A stretch of 64,000 nucleotides of DNA from Bacillus salacetis (GCF_003581585.1 NZ_QXIR01000012.1:53741-117740); one strand, 5' to 3'; shown: positions 51,560 through 60,438, numbered from the stretch's first letter. Program-made: numbers and translations. Notes: generated by a model not told the origin, from the sequence alone.

Positions 51560-52060
51560 GGGTGATCGAAGGAGCTCAAGACACTTTTGCCGGGTTGGGG
51601 CTGATGTGATGTCCTTGAAAGAGGAGTTCAAGGCAGTTTTGTGGGATTTGGGCTGATGTGATGTCCTTGAAAGAGGAGTTCAAGACAGTTTTGGGGGATT
51701 TAAGCTGGTGAGATGTCCTTGAAAGAGGAGTTCAAGGCAGTTTTGGTGGATTTGGGCTGATGTGATGTCCTTGAAAGAGGAGTTCAAGGCAGTTTTGTTG
51801 GATTTAGGCTGATGTGATGTCCTTGAAAGAAGTTCTCAAGACACTTTTGGTGGATTTAGGCTGATGTGATGTCCTTGAAAGAAGTTCTCAAGACAGTTTT
51901 GTTGGATTTGGGCTGATGAGATGTCCTTGAAAGAAGTTCTCAAGACAGTTTTGTTGGATTTAAGCTGGTGAGATGTCCTTGAAAGAGGAGTTCAAGGCAG
52001 TTTTGGTGGACTTTAGCTGGTGTGATGTCCTTGAAAACCTAATTTAAGGCACTTTTATCC
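51560..52060. repeat. Tandem array C, 52 bp period, about nine units
   Basis: A unit reads GGGCTGATGTGATG, TCCTTGAA, AGAGGAG, TTCAAGGCA, GTTTTGTTGGATTT. CCTTGAA and TTCAAGG are a 7 bp inverted repeat around 7 bases; some units carry AAGTTCTCAAGACA in place of GAGTTCAAGGCA. It begins a few bases after the aceA stop, so the transcript of aceA may run into the hairpins. Confidence 0.9.
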
Positions 52061-52167
52061 AGATTGCCTCAGTATCATGTACTTGAACTTGATTCTAAAT
52101 TCTTTTTTGTGGAAATCACCAGGATTTTTGCACAAGGAAAAGGAAAATTTTAAAGGAGGAATTCACT

Positions 52168-52293
52168 ATGAAAGGCCATAACCTTAAAAAGGGTTCAAAG
52201 GAATGTTCAGATTGCGGCAAGATGATTGATAACAGCCAGTTTGCTTATTTTAACCAGTGTGAAAAATGCTTGAGAAATGCGAGCCATGAATAA
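52168..52293 (+). CDS. Small zinc-ribbon protein, YhfH-like
   Basis: Encodes 41 residues, MKGHNLKKGSKECSDCGKMI followed by DNSQFAYFNQCEKCLRNASH and Glu. Cys13-x2-Cys16 and Cys31-x2-Cys34 form a zinc ribbon as in the short YhfH family of Bacillus. TAAAGGAGGAATT precedes ATG 52168. Function unknown. Its end overlaps the start of a possible 46-residue frame. Confidence 0.65.
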   Translation: MKGHNLKKGSKECSDCGKMIDNSQFAYFNQCEKCLRNASHE

Positions 52294-52426
52294 AAGAATC
52301 AACAAAATCAGCAGCGCTGCCGGACTTGGATTCGGCAGCGCTCTATTCGTGATGGCGGAGTATTTCCGTACAGGAAAAAAGAGGAAGGAATCACAGTATC
52401 ATTTGTTGAAAAAGGGTATGTATTAA
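52286..52426 (+). CDS. Possible small protein overlapping the YhfH-like gene
   Basis: Would encode 46 residues, MNKRINKISSAAGLGFGSAL then FVMAEYFRTGKKRKESQYHL and LKKGMY, with a short apolar centre between basic ends. ATG 52286 overlaps the previous stop. Against it: the frame includes a perfect 10 bp stem (52313-52342), which could just be a 3' hairpin of the preceding gene. Confidence 0.35.
   Translation: MNKRINKISSAAGLGFGSALFVMAEYFRTGKKRKESQYHLLKKGMY
52313..52342 (+). terminator. GC-rich stem-loop after the YhfH-like gene
   Basis: AGCGCTGCCG and CGGCAGCGCT around GACTTGGATT form a perfect 10 bp stem, but only CTATTCG follows, so termination would be weak. Confidence 0.4.
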
Positions 52427-52462
52427 CATCTTTATGAGTTCTGGATGCAAAAGGCGGTGAAC

Positions 52463-53725
52463 ATGATAGAGTTACAAGTTAGTATTTTGGGTGTATTCCT
52501 GGCGATGGGACTGACCATCATTTTGATTTTTAGAAAGATCAATCCTGCTTATGCAATGATGGCAGGTGCCTGTGCAGGCGGGATCATAGGAGGTCTGGAT
52601 CTGCCGGTCACAATTGACTATATGATCGGCGGCGCCCAGCTGCTGACTCCGGCCGTCCTGCGCATATTAGCCGCAGGTGTTTTGGTGGGTGTGCTGATTG
52701 AATCCGGTGCAGCCAAGGTGATTGCCAATACAATCGTGTCTAAGCTGGGCGAGACTAGAGCGCTGCTGGCGATCACGTTATCCTCGATGGTGCTGACAGC
52801 AGTCGGTGTATTTATTGCGGCAGCCGTTTTGACGGTTTCGCCGATTGCTTTATTGATTGCAAAACGAACGGGAATATCCCGGATCAGTATTTTGATTGCC
52901 GTCATCTGCGGAGGAAGGGCGGGAAATGTCATTTCACCCAATCCGAGTACAATCGCGGCCGCAGATGGCTTTTCGCTGCCATTGACGTCCGTGATGGCAG
53001 CTGGAATCGGTCCGGCTGCCGCCGGGGCAGTGGTTACATATTTTATTGCAAAGAAGGTGAGTAAAAAGGGAAGCCGGGTGACGATGGCGGAAAAAGAAAA
53101 GCAGGATGAAAAAGACGAACCATCCCTTTGGGGAGCGGTTTCCGGTCCCTTGTTCACGATCCTGCTGCTTTCCTTGCAGCCTTTGTTTGGTCTTAAAATC
53201 GATTCGTTAGTTGCCTTGCCTGCTGGGGGGATATTCGGTCTTCTCGTGATGGGAAAGATCAAAGAATTGAAGCCCCATATCTCAAGCGGACTCCAAAAGA
53301 TGTCCGGCATCGCCATTGTCATTTTGGGGACTGGGACACTCGCGGGGATCATTGTCCATTCATCGCTGAATGATATGATCAGGAGCGGACTGGAAATGTT
53401 CCATCTGCCTGTATCTTTCATTGCACCTCTCTCAGGGGCGTTCATGTCGATGGCCACCGCCTCTGCAACTTCATCTTCGGCTATTTCCAGCAACGTATTT
53501 GGAGGCATGCTGCTGGAACATGGGGTCACGGCCCTGGCCAGCGCGGCCATGATCAACGCTGGCGCTGCCGCTTTCGACTTCCTTCCTCATGGGCCGCTCT
53601 TCCATATATCACGAGAGAGTCTCTTCATGAACATGAAGGAGCGGCTGCAGGCCCTGCCCTGCGAAATCCTGATTGCCATAGTCATGGTGGCCGTTTCTAC
53701 GGTGATATTCGGTTGGCTGTTGTAA
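52463..53725 (+). CDS. GntP family permease (gluconate/glycerate-type)
   Basis: Encodes 420 residues with about 12 membrane helices. PVTIDYMIGGAQLLTPAVLRILAAGVLVGVLIESGAA, KRTGISRISILIAVICGGRAG then NVISPNPSTIAAADGF, and MSMATASATSSSAISSNVFGGML are GntP/Ion-transporter superfamily marks. It imports a sugar acid or hydroxy-acid such as gluconate or glycerate; the substrate is not fixed by sequence. Position after the glyoxylate shunt genes would suit glycerate or another two- or three-carbon acid, but this is inference. ATG 52463 follows AAAGGCGGTG. Array D follows with no terminator in front. Confidence 0.85.
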   Translation: MIELQVSILGVFLAMGLTIILIFRKINPAYAMMAGACAGGIIGGLDLPVTIDYMIGGAQLLTPAVLRILAAGVLVGVLIESGAAKVIANTIVSKLGETRALLAITLSSMVLTAVGVFIAAAVLTVSPIALLIAKRTGISRISILIAVICGGRAGNVISPNPSTIAAADGFSLPLTSVMAAGIGPAAAGAVVTYFIAKKVSKKGSRVTMAEKEKQDEKDEPSLWGAVSGPLFTILLLSLQPLFGLKIDSLVALPAGGIFGLLVMGKIKELKPHISSGLQKMSGIAIVILGTGTLAGIIVHSSLNDMIRSGLEMFHLPVSFIAPLSGAFMSMATASATSSSAISSNVFGGMLLEHGVTALASAAMINAGAAAFDFLPHGPLFHISRESLFMNMKERLQALPCEILIAIVMVAVSTVIFGWLL

Positions 53726-53799
53726 AGGCCGTGTTGGTGGGGGGAGTGTGAGAAGGACTCAAGATTGGAAGGATTCCGGGTCGGGCAGAAATCCAGGTG

Positions 53800-54136
53800 A
53801 AGTCCGAAGGTTCGGCGGTGATTCGGACAAAATGGCTGGAAAAGCAGAAAAAGAGTCCGAATCCAGGGGTGATTCGGACAAAATGGCCCGAAAAAAAGGA
53901 AAAGAGTCCGAATCCGGGGGTGATTCGGACAAATTGGCCCGGAAAGGCAGGAAAAGAGTCCGAATCCGGGGGTGATTCGGACAAATTGGCTGGAAAAACA
54001 GGAAAAGAGTCCGAATCCGGCAGTGATTCGGACAAAAAAGCAGGAAAAAGAGGAAAAGAGTCCGAATCCGGCAGTGATTCGGACAAAATGGCTGGAAAAG
54101 CAGGAAAAGAGTCCGAATCCGGAGGTGATTCGGACA
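53800..54136. repeat. Tandem array D, 51 bp period, about six and a half units
   Basis: A unit reads GATTCGGACAAAATGGCTGG, AAAAGCAGGAAAAGA, GTCCGAATCCGGGGGT. GTCCGAATC and GATTCGGAC of the following unit form a perfect 9 bp stem with a 7-base loop in most units. Because 51 is a multiple of three, several frames stay open through it on both strands, with no coding character. Confidence 0.92.
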
Positions 54137-54485
54137 CCAATCCCTATTAAAAAAATCTCGCGCTAGGCAGATAAACTCCAGCCCCAAGAAAGCCCCCCTC
54201 CGGTTCCAGTTTGTCGAATGATAGTTGCTGACAAGCTGGATAAATTATGCAACAATTATCTTAACCTCGTTACAGTTTTTGTTTCATCCGCCGCCGTTTT
54301 TCACCTCTCAATGCAAACTTCCAAACCCTTTCCAAACCAGGGGTGCATTCCGTTTTATCCCACCTTCCAAGTCTGTTTGCCTTTCCTTTTTAACTCTCTT
54401 TTTGATAGTACCTGAAAGGGGTGATAGCCAAAATTACAGTACTCTTTTTTTCTATGCAAAAATTTAAAATCAAGGAGGATGATTG

Positions 54486-54812
54486 ATGAGTCACGAAATG
54501 GTTGGATGCAATAAAGCAGGAGAGGAAGTTGCGTATGCACGCTTCAGTATGGGGAATTACAATGCGGTGGTTTTGTATGAGCTGCTTGATGCCCACGCAT
54601 ATAATGCAGGGGTCAGCGGGTCGGGAAGGAGCCTGGACTATTCATCTCTGCAGATCGAGAAGGCTTTTACCTCTTGGAAAAAGATATATGGAACCCACTC
54701 TGCGTCAAGAAACGGGGCAGACGATTGGGATGGAAAGCAGATCAATAAATTCATCTGCAACTGCTTGAACACCGCTCAGAGGGAGGGAAGCGTCAAAGTA
54801 TTATTTTGCTGA
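54486..54812 (+). CDS. Hypothetical protein
   Basis: Encodes 108 residues: HEMVGCNKAGEEVAYARFSM, NYNAVVLYELLDAHAYNAGV, SGSGRSLDYSSLQIEKAFTS, then KFICNCLNTAQREGSVKVLFC. It looks like a small globular cytosolic protein, with Cys residues near the end. No family recognised. AAGGAGGATGATT precedes ATG 54486. The 340 bp before it (54137-54485) hold nothing I can support apart from the end of array D. A terminator follows at 54943. Confidence 0.6.
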   Translation: MSHEMVGCNKAGEEVAYARFSMGNYNAVVLYELLDAHAYNAGVSGSGRSLDYSSLQIEKAFTSWKKIYGTHSASRNGADDWDGKQINKFICNCLNTAQREGSVKVLFC

Positions 54813-54942
54813 TGATGCCATGGGTTCCATGGAGCAGCAGAAATCCTCAATTCCTACGAAAATCCAATTCTTCTAACGCCGCTCAACGAATCTTCTGATC
54901 CCTGCGGAAAGACAAATCCCGAAACCATTCATCATGAAAAGG

Positions 54943-54986
54943 CCCTGAAACGGCAGTTTGTACAAAGCCGTTCCAGGGTTTTTTCA
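54943..54986 (+). terminator. Rho-independent terminator
   Basis: CCCTGAAACGGC pairs with GCCGTTCCAGGG around about 11 bases, followed by six T. Confidence 0.75.
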
Positions 54987-55041
54987 TAATCAGAAAATCT
55001 GGAAAAGAGTGAAAAGTTTTTCCAATTAGTTATTGACAAGT

Positions 55042-55060
55042 GATAATGATAATTGTTATC
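55042..55060 (+). promoter_or_regulatory. Fur box 1
   Basis: GATAATGATAATTGTTATC matches the 19 bp Fur consensus GATAATGATAATCATTATC at all but two positions. Confidence 0.85.
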
Positions 55061-55138
55061 ATTTACTCGAAAGCAAGATACTTGGTAAAATCAAGTAATG
55101 ATTAGTGAGTGATCACTAATTTTTTTATAATCATTATT

Positions 55139-55157
55139 GATAATGATTATCATTAAT
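55139..55157 (+). promoter_or_regulatory. Fur box 2
   Basis: GATAATGATTATCATTAAT, overlapping several TGATAATNATTATCA-type 7-1-7 arrangements, 40 bp before the first permease gene. With box 1 it should give iron-dependent repression of the uptake operon. Confidence 0.85.
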
Positions 55158-55194
55158 GATTAGAACAAGATCATGAATAGATGTGGAGAAGAGT

Positions 55195-56148
55195 ATGAAA
55201 TTAATTTATTTAGTGGTCATGTTGGTGATCCTGTCCATCACCTCTTTATTTGTAGGGGTGTCCAACGTTTCTCCGCTGGATATTTTCCATCTCAGCGAAG
55301 ATCAGCTTGAAATCTTAATGATCAGCCGGTTTCCGCGGCTTATCAGCATTCTGATTGCAGGGATGGCGATGAGTATCGTCGGGTTGATCATGCAGCAGCT
55401 CAGCAGGAACAAGTTTGTATCCCCGACGACTGCGGGGACGATGGATTCTGCAAGGCTCGGGATCCTGGTGGCGCTGATACTTTTCCCGGCTGCCGGAATG
55501 CTGGAGAAAATGGCCGTCGCTTTTGTTTTTGCCTTACTGGGGACGTTTGTCTTTATGAAGATCCTCGACAAGATCAAGTTCAAGGATGCCATCTTCATTC
55601 CGCTTGTCGGATTGATGTTCGGGAACATCGTCGGGTCGATCACAACGTTCTTTGCCTACAAATACAACCTGATCCAAAGCATCGGGTCCTGGCTTCACGG
55701 TGATTTTTCCATGATCATCAAAGGCCGGTATGAGCTTCTGTATATCAGCATCCCTGCTGTCATTCTGGCTTACATATTTGCAAACCGCTTCACCATTGCC
55801 GGGATGGGCGAGGATTTTGCGACGAACCTCGGGCTCAATTTTAAACAGGTAGTGAATATCGGCTTGGTCATTGTCGCTCTTGTATCTTCATGCGTCATGC
55901 TGACAGTGGGTTCCCTGCCATTCCTGGGTTTGATCATTCCGAACATCGTGACGATTTACCAGGGAGATCATCTGAAGAAGAGCCTGCATCATACAGCGCT
56001 CCTGGGTGCCGTGTTCGTTTTGATCTGCGACATTTTCGGCAGGGTCATCATCTTCCCGTATGAAGTGTCGATCGGCTTGACTGTCGGTGTCATCGGGAGC
56101 GGGATTTTCCTTTACTTACTGATAAGGAGAAGAGCGCATGGGCTATAA
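55195..56148 (+). CDS. yclN: Siderophore ABC permease, YclN-type
   Basis: Encodes 317 residues with about nine membrane helices, FecCD family. SRFPRLISILIAGMAMSIVG, LIMQQLSRNKFVSPTTAGTM and LPFLGLIIPNIVTIYQGDHL are conserved blocks. Length and order (permease 317, permease 317, ATPase 252, binding protein 329) correspond to B. subtilis yclNOPQ, which imports petrobactin-type catecholate siderophores. ATG 55195 lies behind GGAGA; the GTG at 55183 is upstream of that. Fur boxes precede it. Confidence 0.85.
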   Translation: MKLIYLVVMLVILSITSLFVGVSNVSPLDIFHLSEDQLEILMISRFPRLISILIAGMAMSIVGLIMQQLSRNKFVSPTTAGTMDSARLGILVALILFPAAGMLEKMAVAFVFALLGTFVFMKILDKIKFKDAIFIPLVGLMFGNIVGSITTFFAYKYNLIQSIGSWLHGDFSMIIKGRYELLYISIPAVILAYIFANRFTIAGMGEDFATNLGLNFKQVVNIGLVIVALVSSCVMLTVGSLPFLGLIIPNIVTIYQGDHLKKSLHHTALLGAVFVLICDIFGRVIIFPYEVSIGLTVGVIGSGIFLYLLIRRRAHGL

Positions 56149-57091
56149 ACCAAAACTTATCATTCTCTTAATCTTATCTATAACGCTATCCGCGCTGTTC
56201 TTGTTCTGGGATATCGGCGAGCATTGGGGATACATCCTTCCGAAGCGGGCTGTCAAAATCTTTGCCATCATCCTGACCGGGAGCTGCATTGCCTTTTCAA
56301 CCGTGGTGTTCCAGACCATAACGAACAACCGGATCCTGACACCGAGCTTGATCGGCCTTGACTCTCTTTACATGCTGATCCAGACGGTCATCGTATTTGT
56401 TTTCGGGGGAGCGACGCTTGCGATGATGAGCAGGGGGTATCACTACCTCTTGTCTGTAGGGCTGATGGTTTTGTTCGCCTTCATCTTATTTCGGTTCATT
56501 TTTATGAAAAAAGAAGGACGGAACATCTACTTCCTTCTGCTGATCGGCATCATCATGGGGACATTTTTCGGAAGCATTTCATCCTTCATGCAGCTGCTCA
56601 TCGATCCAAATGAATTTCTCGTCGTGCAAGATTCAATGTTTGCGAGTTTTAACAATGTAAATACAGATCTTCTGTGGGTGTCGGTCATCCTGCTGCTCCT
56701 GGTCACGCTGTATTTCTTCCGGTTCATCAAGTATCTGGATGTCCTCTCCCTGGGCAGGGACCAGGCAGTGAACCTGGGTGTGCCATACGACTTTGTCGTC
56801 CAGCGCCTGCTTATTGTCGTTGCGATCCTTGTGGCAATTTCGACTGCGCTCGTAGGGCCGATCACATTCTTGGGGCTGCTCGTCGTCAATGTCGCCCACG
56901 AGTTTTTAAAAACTTATCGGCACTCTGTCCTGATCACCGGTTCGATTCTGATCAGCATTGTGGCGCTTGTGGGGGGACAGTTCATTGTCGAAAGAGTCTT
57001 CACGTTCTCGACAACTGTAAGCGTGATCATCAACTTTATTGGCGGCGTATACTTCATTTATTTGCTGCTGAAGGAGAATAAATCATGGTAG
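56138..57091 (+). CDS. yclO: Siderophore ABC permease, YclO-type
   Basis: Encodes 317 residues, FecCD family, about nine helices. ITNNRILTPSLIGLDSLYML, SLGRDQAVNLGVPYDFVVQR and ALVGPITFLGLLVVNVAHEF are conserved. It forms the channel together with YclN. ATG 56138 overlaps the yclN end by 11 bases and follows AAGGAGAAGAG. Confidence 0.85.
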   Translation: MGYKPKLIILLILSITLSALFLFWDIGEHWGYILPKRAVKIFAIILTGSCIAFSTVVFQTITNNRILTPSLIGLDSLYMLIQTVIVFVFGGATLAMMSRGYHYLLSVGLMVLFAFILFRFIFMKKEGRNIYFLLLIGIIMGTFFGSISSFMQLLIDPNEFLVVQDSMFASFNNVNTDLLWVSVILLLLVTLYFFRFIKYLDVLSLGRDQAVNLGVPYDFVVQRLLIVVAILVAISTALVGPITFLGLLVVNVAHEFLKTYRHSVLITGSILISIVALVGGQFIVERVFTFSTTVSVIINFIGGVYFIYLLLKENKSW

Positions 57092-57843
57092 AAGTGAAAA
57101 ACATTTCAAAGCTTTATGGAAAAAAGAAGGTGGTTGAAGATGTTTCGATCAATATCCAAAAAGGGAAGGTCACCTCGTTCATCGGTTCGAACGGGGCGGG
57201 CAAGAGCACCCTGCTGTCCATTGTGTCCAGGCTGATTCCCAGGAATGAAGGATCCGTCCTCCTGGAAGGAAAAGAGATCACTTCTTATAAAAGCAATGAT
57301 CTCGCCAAGACGATTTCGATTCTGAAGCAGTCCAATAACGTGAATGTGCGGATCACGATCCGTGAATTGGTGAGCTTCGGCCGCTTCCCTTATTCTCAGG
57401 GCAGGCTGACAAAAGAAGATGAAGGATTCGTCGATGAAGCGATTCGGTATATGGAATTGGAAGAACTGCAGGGAAGGTTCATCGATGAATTAAGCGGGGG
57501 CCAGCTTCAGCGGGCATACATCGCGATGGTCGTGGCACAGAACACCGAATACATCCTGCTGGATGAGCCCCTCAATAACCTGGACATGAAGCACTCCGTC
57601 CAGATCATGAAAGCGTTGAGGAAAATGAGTGATGACCTGGGAAAGACAATTGTCATCGTCATCCATGACATCAATTTTGCCTCCTGTTATTCGGATTATA
57701 TCGTCGCAATGAAGCACGGCAAAGTCATCCGGGAAGGCAAAACCGAGGAGATCATCAACAATGAAGTCTTGAAAGAAGTCTTCGGGATGGATTTTCATAT
57801 TGAAGAAATCAACGGCAACCGTATCTGTGTCTATTTTACTTAG
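57085..57843 (+). CDS. yclP: Siderophore ABC ATPase, YclP-type
   Basis: Encodes 252 residues, the length of YclP. Walker A GSNGAGKST, signature ELSGGQLQRAYIAM, Walker B YILLDEPLNNLD and switch His in VIHDINFA. Energises the YclN/YclO channel. ATG 57085 overlaps the yclO end by seven bases and follows AAGGAG. Confidence 0.9.
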   Translation: MVEVKNISKLYGKKKVVEDVSINIQKGKVTSFIGSNGAGKSTLLSIVSRLIPRNEGSVLLEGKEITSYKSNDLAKTISILKQSNNVNVRITIRELVSFGRFPYSQGRLTKEDEGFVDEAIRYMELEELQGRFIDELSGGQLQRAYIAMVVAQNTEYILLDEPLNNLDMKHSVQIMKALRKMSDDLGKTIVIVIHDINFASCYSDYIVAMKHGKVIREGKTEEIINNEVLKEVFGMDFHIEEINGNRICVYFT

Positions 57844-57961
57844 GTCTTAAATATTTTGATGGCCCCCGTAAGCAGAGAAGATTGAAGCGGCAGCCTGCAG
57901 AAACCGGCCATCTAAAATAATTTAAACATATATCAAAAAAATATTTTTAGGAGTGGTATAC

Positions 57962-58951
57962 ATGAAGAAAGGTCTACTAGGTTTATTAATGGCAGCGATG
58001 CTGATGTTCGTCTTGGCAGCTTGCGGTACTAACGAGGAAGCATCCGGTGATACAGAAAGCGTAGAAACAGGTACAGAATCAGCAACATCCTCAACGGATA
58101 CGGAAGAAGCAGAAATCACCGTGAAGCATGAACTTGGTGAAGCAGTTGTACCCAAAAATCCTGACAATGTCGTTGTGTTTGACTTTGGTGCACTGGATAC
58201 CTTGGATAAGCTCGGCGTTGACGTAGCAGGTGTGGCGAAAGGGAGCTCACTCCCTGGCTATCTATCAAAATATGAAGATGATCAATACGAAAATGTCGGC
58301 AGTTTGAAAGAACCTGATTTCGAAACCATCTACGGTATGGAGCCGGAATTGATCTTGATTTCCGGCAGACAATCTGCTGCCTATGAAGAGCTGAATAAGA
58401 TTGCTCCGACTGTATTCATCGGTGTCGATAACGCAAAATACATGGAGTCCTTCACTCATAATGTGGAGCTTCTTGGTGAAATCTTCGGCAAGGAAGATGC
58501 CGCTGAGGAAGAACTTGCAGCAATCAATGACAAGATAGCGGAAATTCAGGAAATGACTAAAGCGGATGACAAAAAGGGTCTGCTTACACTGACAACAGGC
58601 GGGAAAGTAAGCGCTTATGGTCCCGGATCCCGTTTCGGTCTCGTCCATGATGTCTTTGGTGTAAAGCCGGCTGATGAAAAAATCGAAGCTTCCACACATG
58701 GCATGAATGTTACATTCGAATACATTGCTGAGAAGAATCCCGACTACCTGTTCATCATCGACCGCGACCAGGCAATCGGCGAAGAAGCGAAAGCCAGCGA
58801 AGTGTTCAATAATGACCTCGTGAACAAAACCAATGCTGCGAAAGAAGGAAAAATGATCTACCTGGATCCGACAGTATGGTACCTCTCCGGCGGCGGTTTG
58901 ACTTCAGTTGCCCAGCAGGTGGATGAAGTGAAAGCAGGCCTTGAGCAGTAA
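57962..58951 (+). CDS. yclQ: Siderophore-binding lipoprotein, YclQ-type
   Basis: Encodes 329 residues. MKKGLLGLLMAAMLMFVLAA followed by CGTNEE is a lipoprotein signal with Cys21. The mature part has the class III (helical backbone) periplasmic-binding fold: VVVFDFGALDTLDKLGVDVAG, EPDFETIYGMEPELILISGR and LYLDPTVWYLSGGGL-like IYLDPTVWYLSGGGLTSVAQ. It captures ferric siderophore (petrobactin in B. subtilis) and delivers it to YclN/O. It starts 118 bp after yclP, a gap without a clear terminator. ATG 57962 follows AGGAGTG. Confidence 0.87.
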   Translation: MKKGLLGLLMAAMLMFVLAACGTNEEASGDTESVETGTESATSSTDTEEAEITVKHELGEAVVPKNPDNVVVFDFGALDTLDKLGVDVAGVAKGSSLPGYLSKYEDDQYENVGSLKEPDFETIYGMEPELILISGRQSAAYEELNKIAPTVFIGVDNAKYMESFTHNVELLGEIFGKEDAAEEELAAINDKIAEIQEMTKADDKKGLLTLTTGGKVSAYGPGSRFGLVHDVFGVKPADEKIEASTHGMNVTFEYIAEKNPDYLFIIDRDQAIGEEAKASEVFNNDLVNKTNAAKEGKMIYLDPTVWYLSGGGLTSVAQQVDEVKAGLEQ

Positions 58952-58961
58952 ATTCTTTTAG

Positions 58962-58996
58962 ACAAATGCCCATTTCTTGATGGGTATTTGTTTTAT
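58962..58996 (+). terminator. Rho-independent terminator
   Basis: ACAAATGCCCAT, TTCTTG, ATGGGTATTTGT, then TTTAT. Confidence 0.8.
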
Positions 58997-59017
58997 CCGA
59001 TGAAAAAAAGGAGATTA

Positions 59018-59596
59018 ATGACCATGACAAATATGAGTATCACTGAAGCAATCAAAGGACGCAGGTCCATTAAACGGTTTAGAAGCGATGCCGTCCCGCA
59101 AGAAGTTTTGTTTGAGCTTTTGAACACAGCCTCATGGGCACCAAACCATGGGCTCAGGGAACCTTGGAGATTTATTTTATTCATGGAAGACGGCCGTGAG
59201 CAGCTTGCAGAAGCGATCATCAACAATCCTGGCGGAAAAAAGAAAACACCGGAAATGATCAGGGAAAATATCATGAACGCCCCGGTATCCATGCTGGTCG
59301 TCATGAATGAAGACCCGCGCCAGAAAGAATGGGAAGAAGACTATGCCGCAGTCAGTGCCTTCATTCAAAATTTCCAATTGGCGGCATGGGAAAAGGGCAT
59401 CGGAACCATCTGGAAAACAAGCCCGTTCATCCACTCGCCATTCTTCAGGAACCAGGCCGGAGTCAAGCCTGGTGAAAAAATCGTCGGCCTGATCCATACC
59501 GGATATCCGGAGAAGGTGCCGGAAGCAAGGCCAAGGACCCCGATTGAAGAAAAAGTTGAAATGATTACAACGAAGGGAAACATGGTAGAAGTCTAA
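59018..59596 (+). CDS. Nitroreductase family protein (YdjA/YfhC-like)
   Basis: Encodes 192 residues. The FMN-binding N-terminus is EAIKGRRSIKRFRSDAVPQE, followed by LLNTASWAPNHGLREPWRFILF; later AVSAFIQNFQLAAWEKGIGTIWKTS and KIVGLIHTGYPEK complete the fold. These are FMN-dependent NAD(P)H oxidoreductases of uncertain natural substrate. ATG 59018 is four bases after AAAGGAG, ATG 59024 ten; either may be used. Its stop lies two bases before repeat R3. Confidence 0.88.
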   Translation: MTMTNMSITEAIKGRRSIKRFRSDAVPQEVLFELLNTASWAPNHGLREPWRFILFMEDGREQLAEAIINNPGGKKKTPEMIRENIMNAPVSMLVVMNEDPRQKEWEEDYAAVSAFIQNFQLAAWEKGIGTIWKTSPFIHSPFFRNQAGVKPGEKIVGLIHTGYPEKVPEARPRTPIEEKVEMITTKGNMVEV

Positions 59597-59597
59597 T

Positions 59598-59760
59598 AAG
59601 GCTCTTTTCATAAACTTTGTTGCTATTCAATATAAATTTCAACTAACATCCTTGTATATCGTCTAAAAAACCCCGGTGAGAAGGAAAGAAAAGAGCTGCT
59701 CGTTTTTTTCGAGAGTAAAACCTTTGTACCGAAAATAGCAATATATGTGAAAAACAGTCT
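59598..59760 (+). repeat. MITE-like repeat R, copy R3
   Basis: Aligns with R1 from AAGGCTCTTTTC through TTTGTTGCTATTCA, CCCCGGTGAG, AGAAAAGAGCTGCTCG and CGAGAGTAAAAC to AGCAATATATGTGAAAAACA, ending GTCT. It lacks about 30 bp near the right end present in R1. Like R1 it abuts the stop codon of the preceding gene. Confidence 0.8.
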
Positions 59761-59799
59761 TTAATAAAGATACGCTCACCAAGAAAGGAATGATAACGG

Positions 59800-60438
59800 A
59801 TGAAACAAATCAACCATTATATCGATTCACTGTTTGGATATCAGGATGAGTTATTGGAAGAGGTGCTCGCATCCATAGAAGAAAAGGGGATGCCGTCCAT
59901 ATCGGTCTCCTCCTCATCCGGAAAACTTCTCACCATGCTGGTGTCCATTTCAGGCTCCAAAAATGTCTTGGAAATCGGGGCTCTTGGGGGATACAGCGGA
60001 ATCTGCCTGGCAAGGGGCTTTGGCGCTGAAGGCAAACTGACCTCGCTTGAGTTGGAGGATCAGTACGCAGAACTCGCCCGCGGCAATCTTGAAAAAGCAG
60101 GGTTTGGCGGCCAGGTTTCCTATTTGACAGGCCCTGCTCTGGACAGCCTGGAAAAACTGGCGGGTGAGAACAGGCGATTCGATTTCTTCTTCATTGATGC
60201 CGACAAAGGAAATTATGAGAACTACCTGGAACGCTGTATAGAAGTGGCCGAACCGGGAGCACTGATTGCTGCCGATAATGTCCTGGCAAGAGGCAGTGTC
60301 GCAGACCCGGAAATCCCTGCCAAACATAACACCGAAATAATGAAAAAATTCAATGAAGCAGTGTCGAAACATCCTCGATTAGAGTCCATCCTGCTTCCCG
60401 TTGGGGACGGGCTGACCGTGTCCAGGGTGAAGGAGTAA
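59800..60438 (+). CDS. Class I SAM-dependent O-methyltransferase
   Basis: Encodes 212 residues. NVLEIGALGGYSGICLARGF is SAM motif I, LTSLELEDQYAELARGNLEKAG is motif II, FDFFFIDADKGNYENYLE holds the metal-binding Asp of the catechol-O-methyltransferase-like family 3, and LIAADNVLARGSV and the final GDGLTVSRV complete it. Substrate unknown (YrrM-type in Bacillus methylates a tRNA-modification intermediate, but this protein is not clearly that). ATG 59800 follows GAAAGGAATG. Confidence 0.87.
   Translation: MKQINHYIDSLFGYQDELLEEVLASIEEKGMPSISVSSSSGKLLTMLVSISGSKNVLEIGALGGYSGICLARGFGAEGKLTSLELEDQYAELARGNLEKAGFGGQVSYLTGPALDSLEKLAGENRRFDFFFIDADKGNYENYLERCIEVAEPGALIAADNVLARGSVADPEIPAKHNTEIMKKFNEAVSKHPRLESILLPVGDGLTVSRVKE

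Noticed and set aside
53797..54150. Long open frames through array D on both strands (repeated Ser/Glu/Asp/Lys-rich peptides)
   Set aside because: The 51 bp unit keeps several frames open at once; there is no ribosome site and the repeat is conserved as DNA dyads, not as one peptide.
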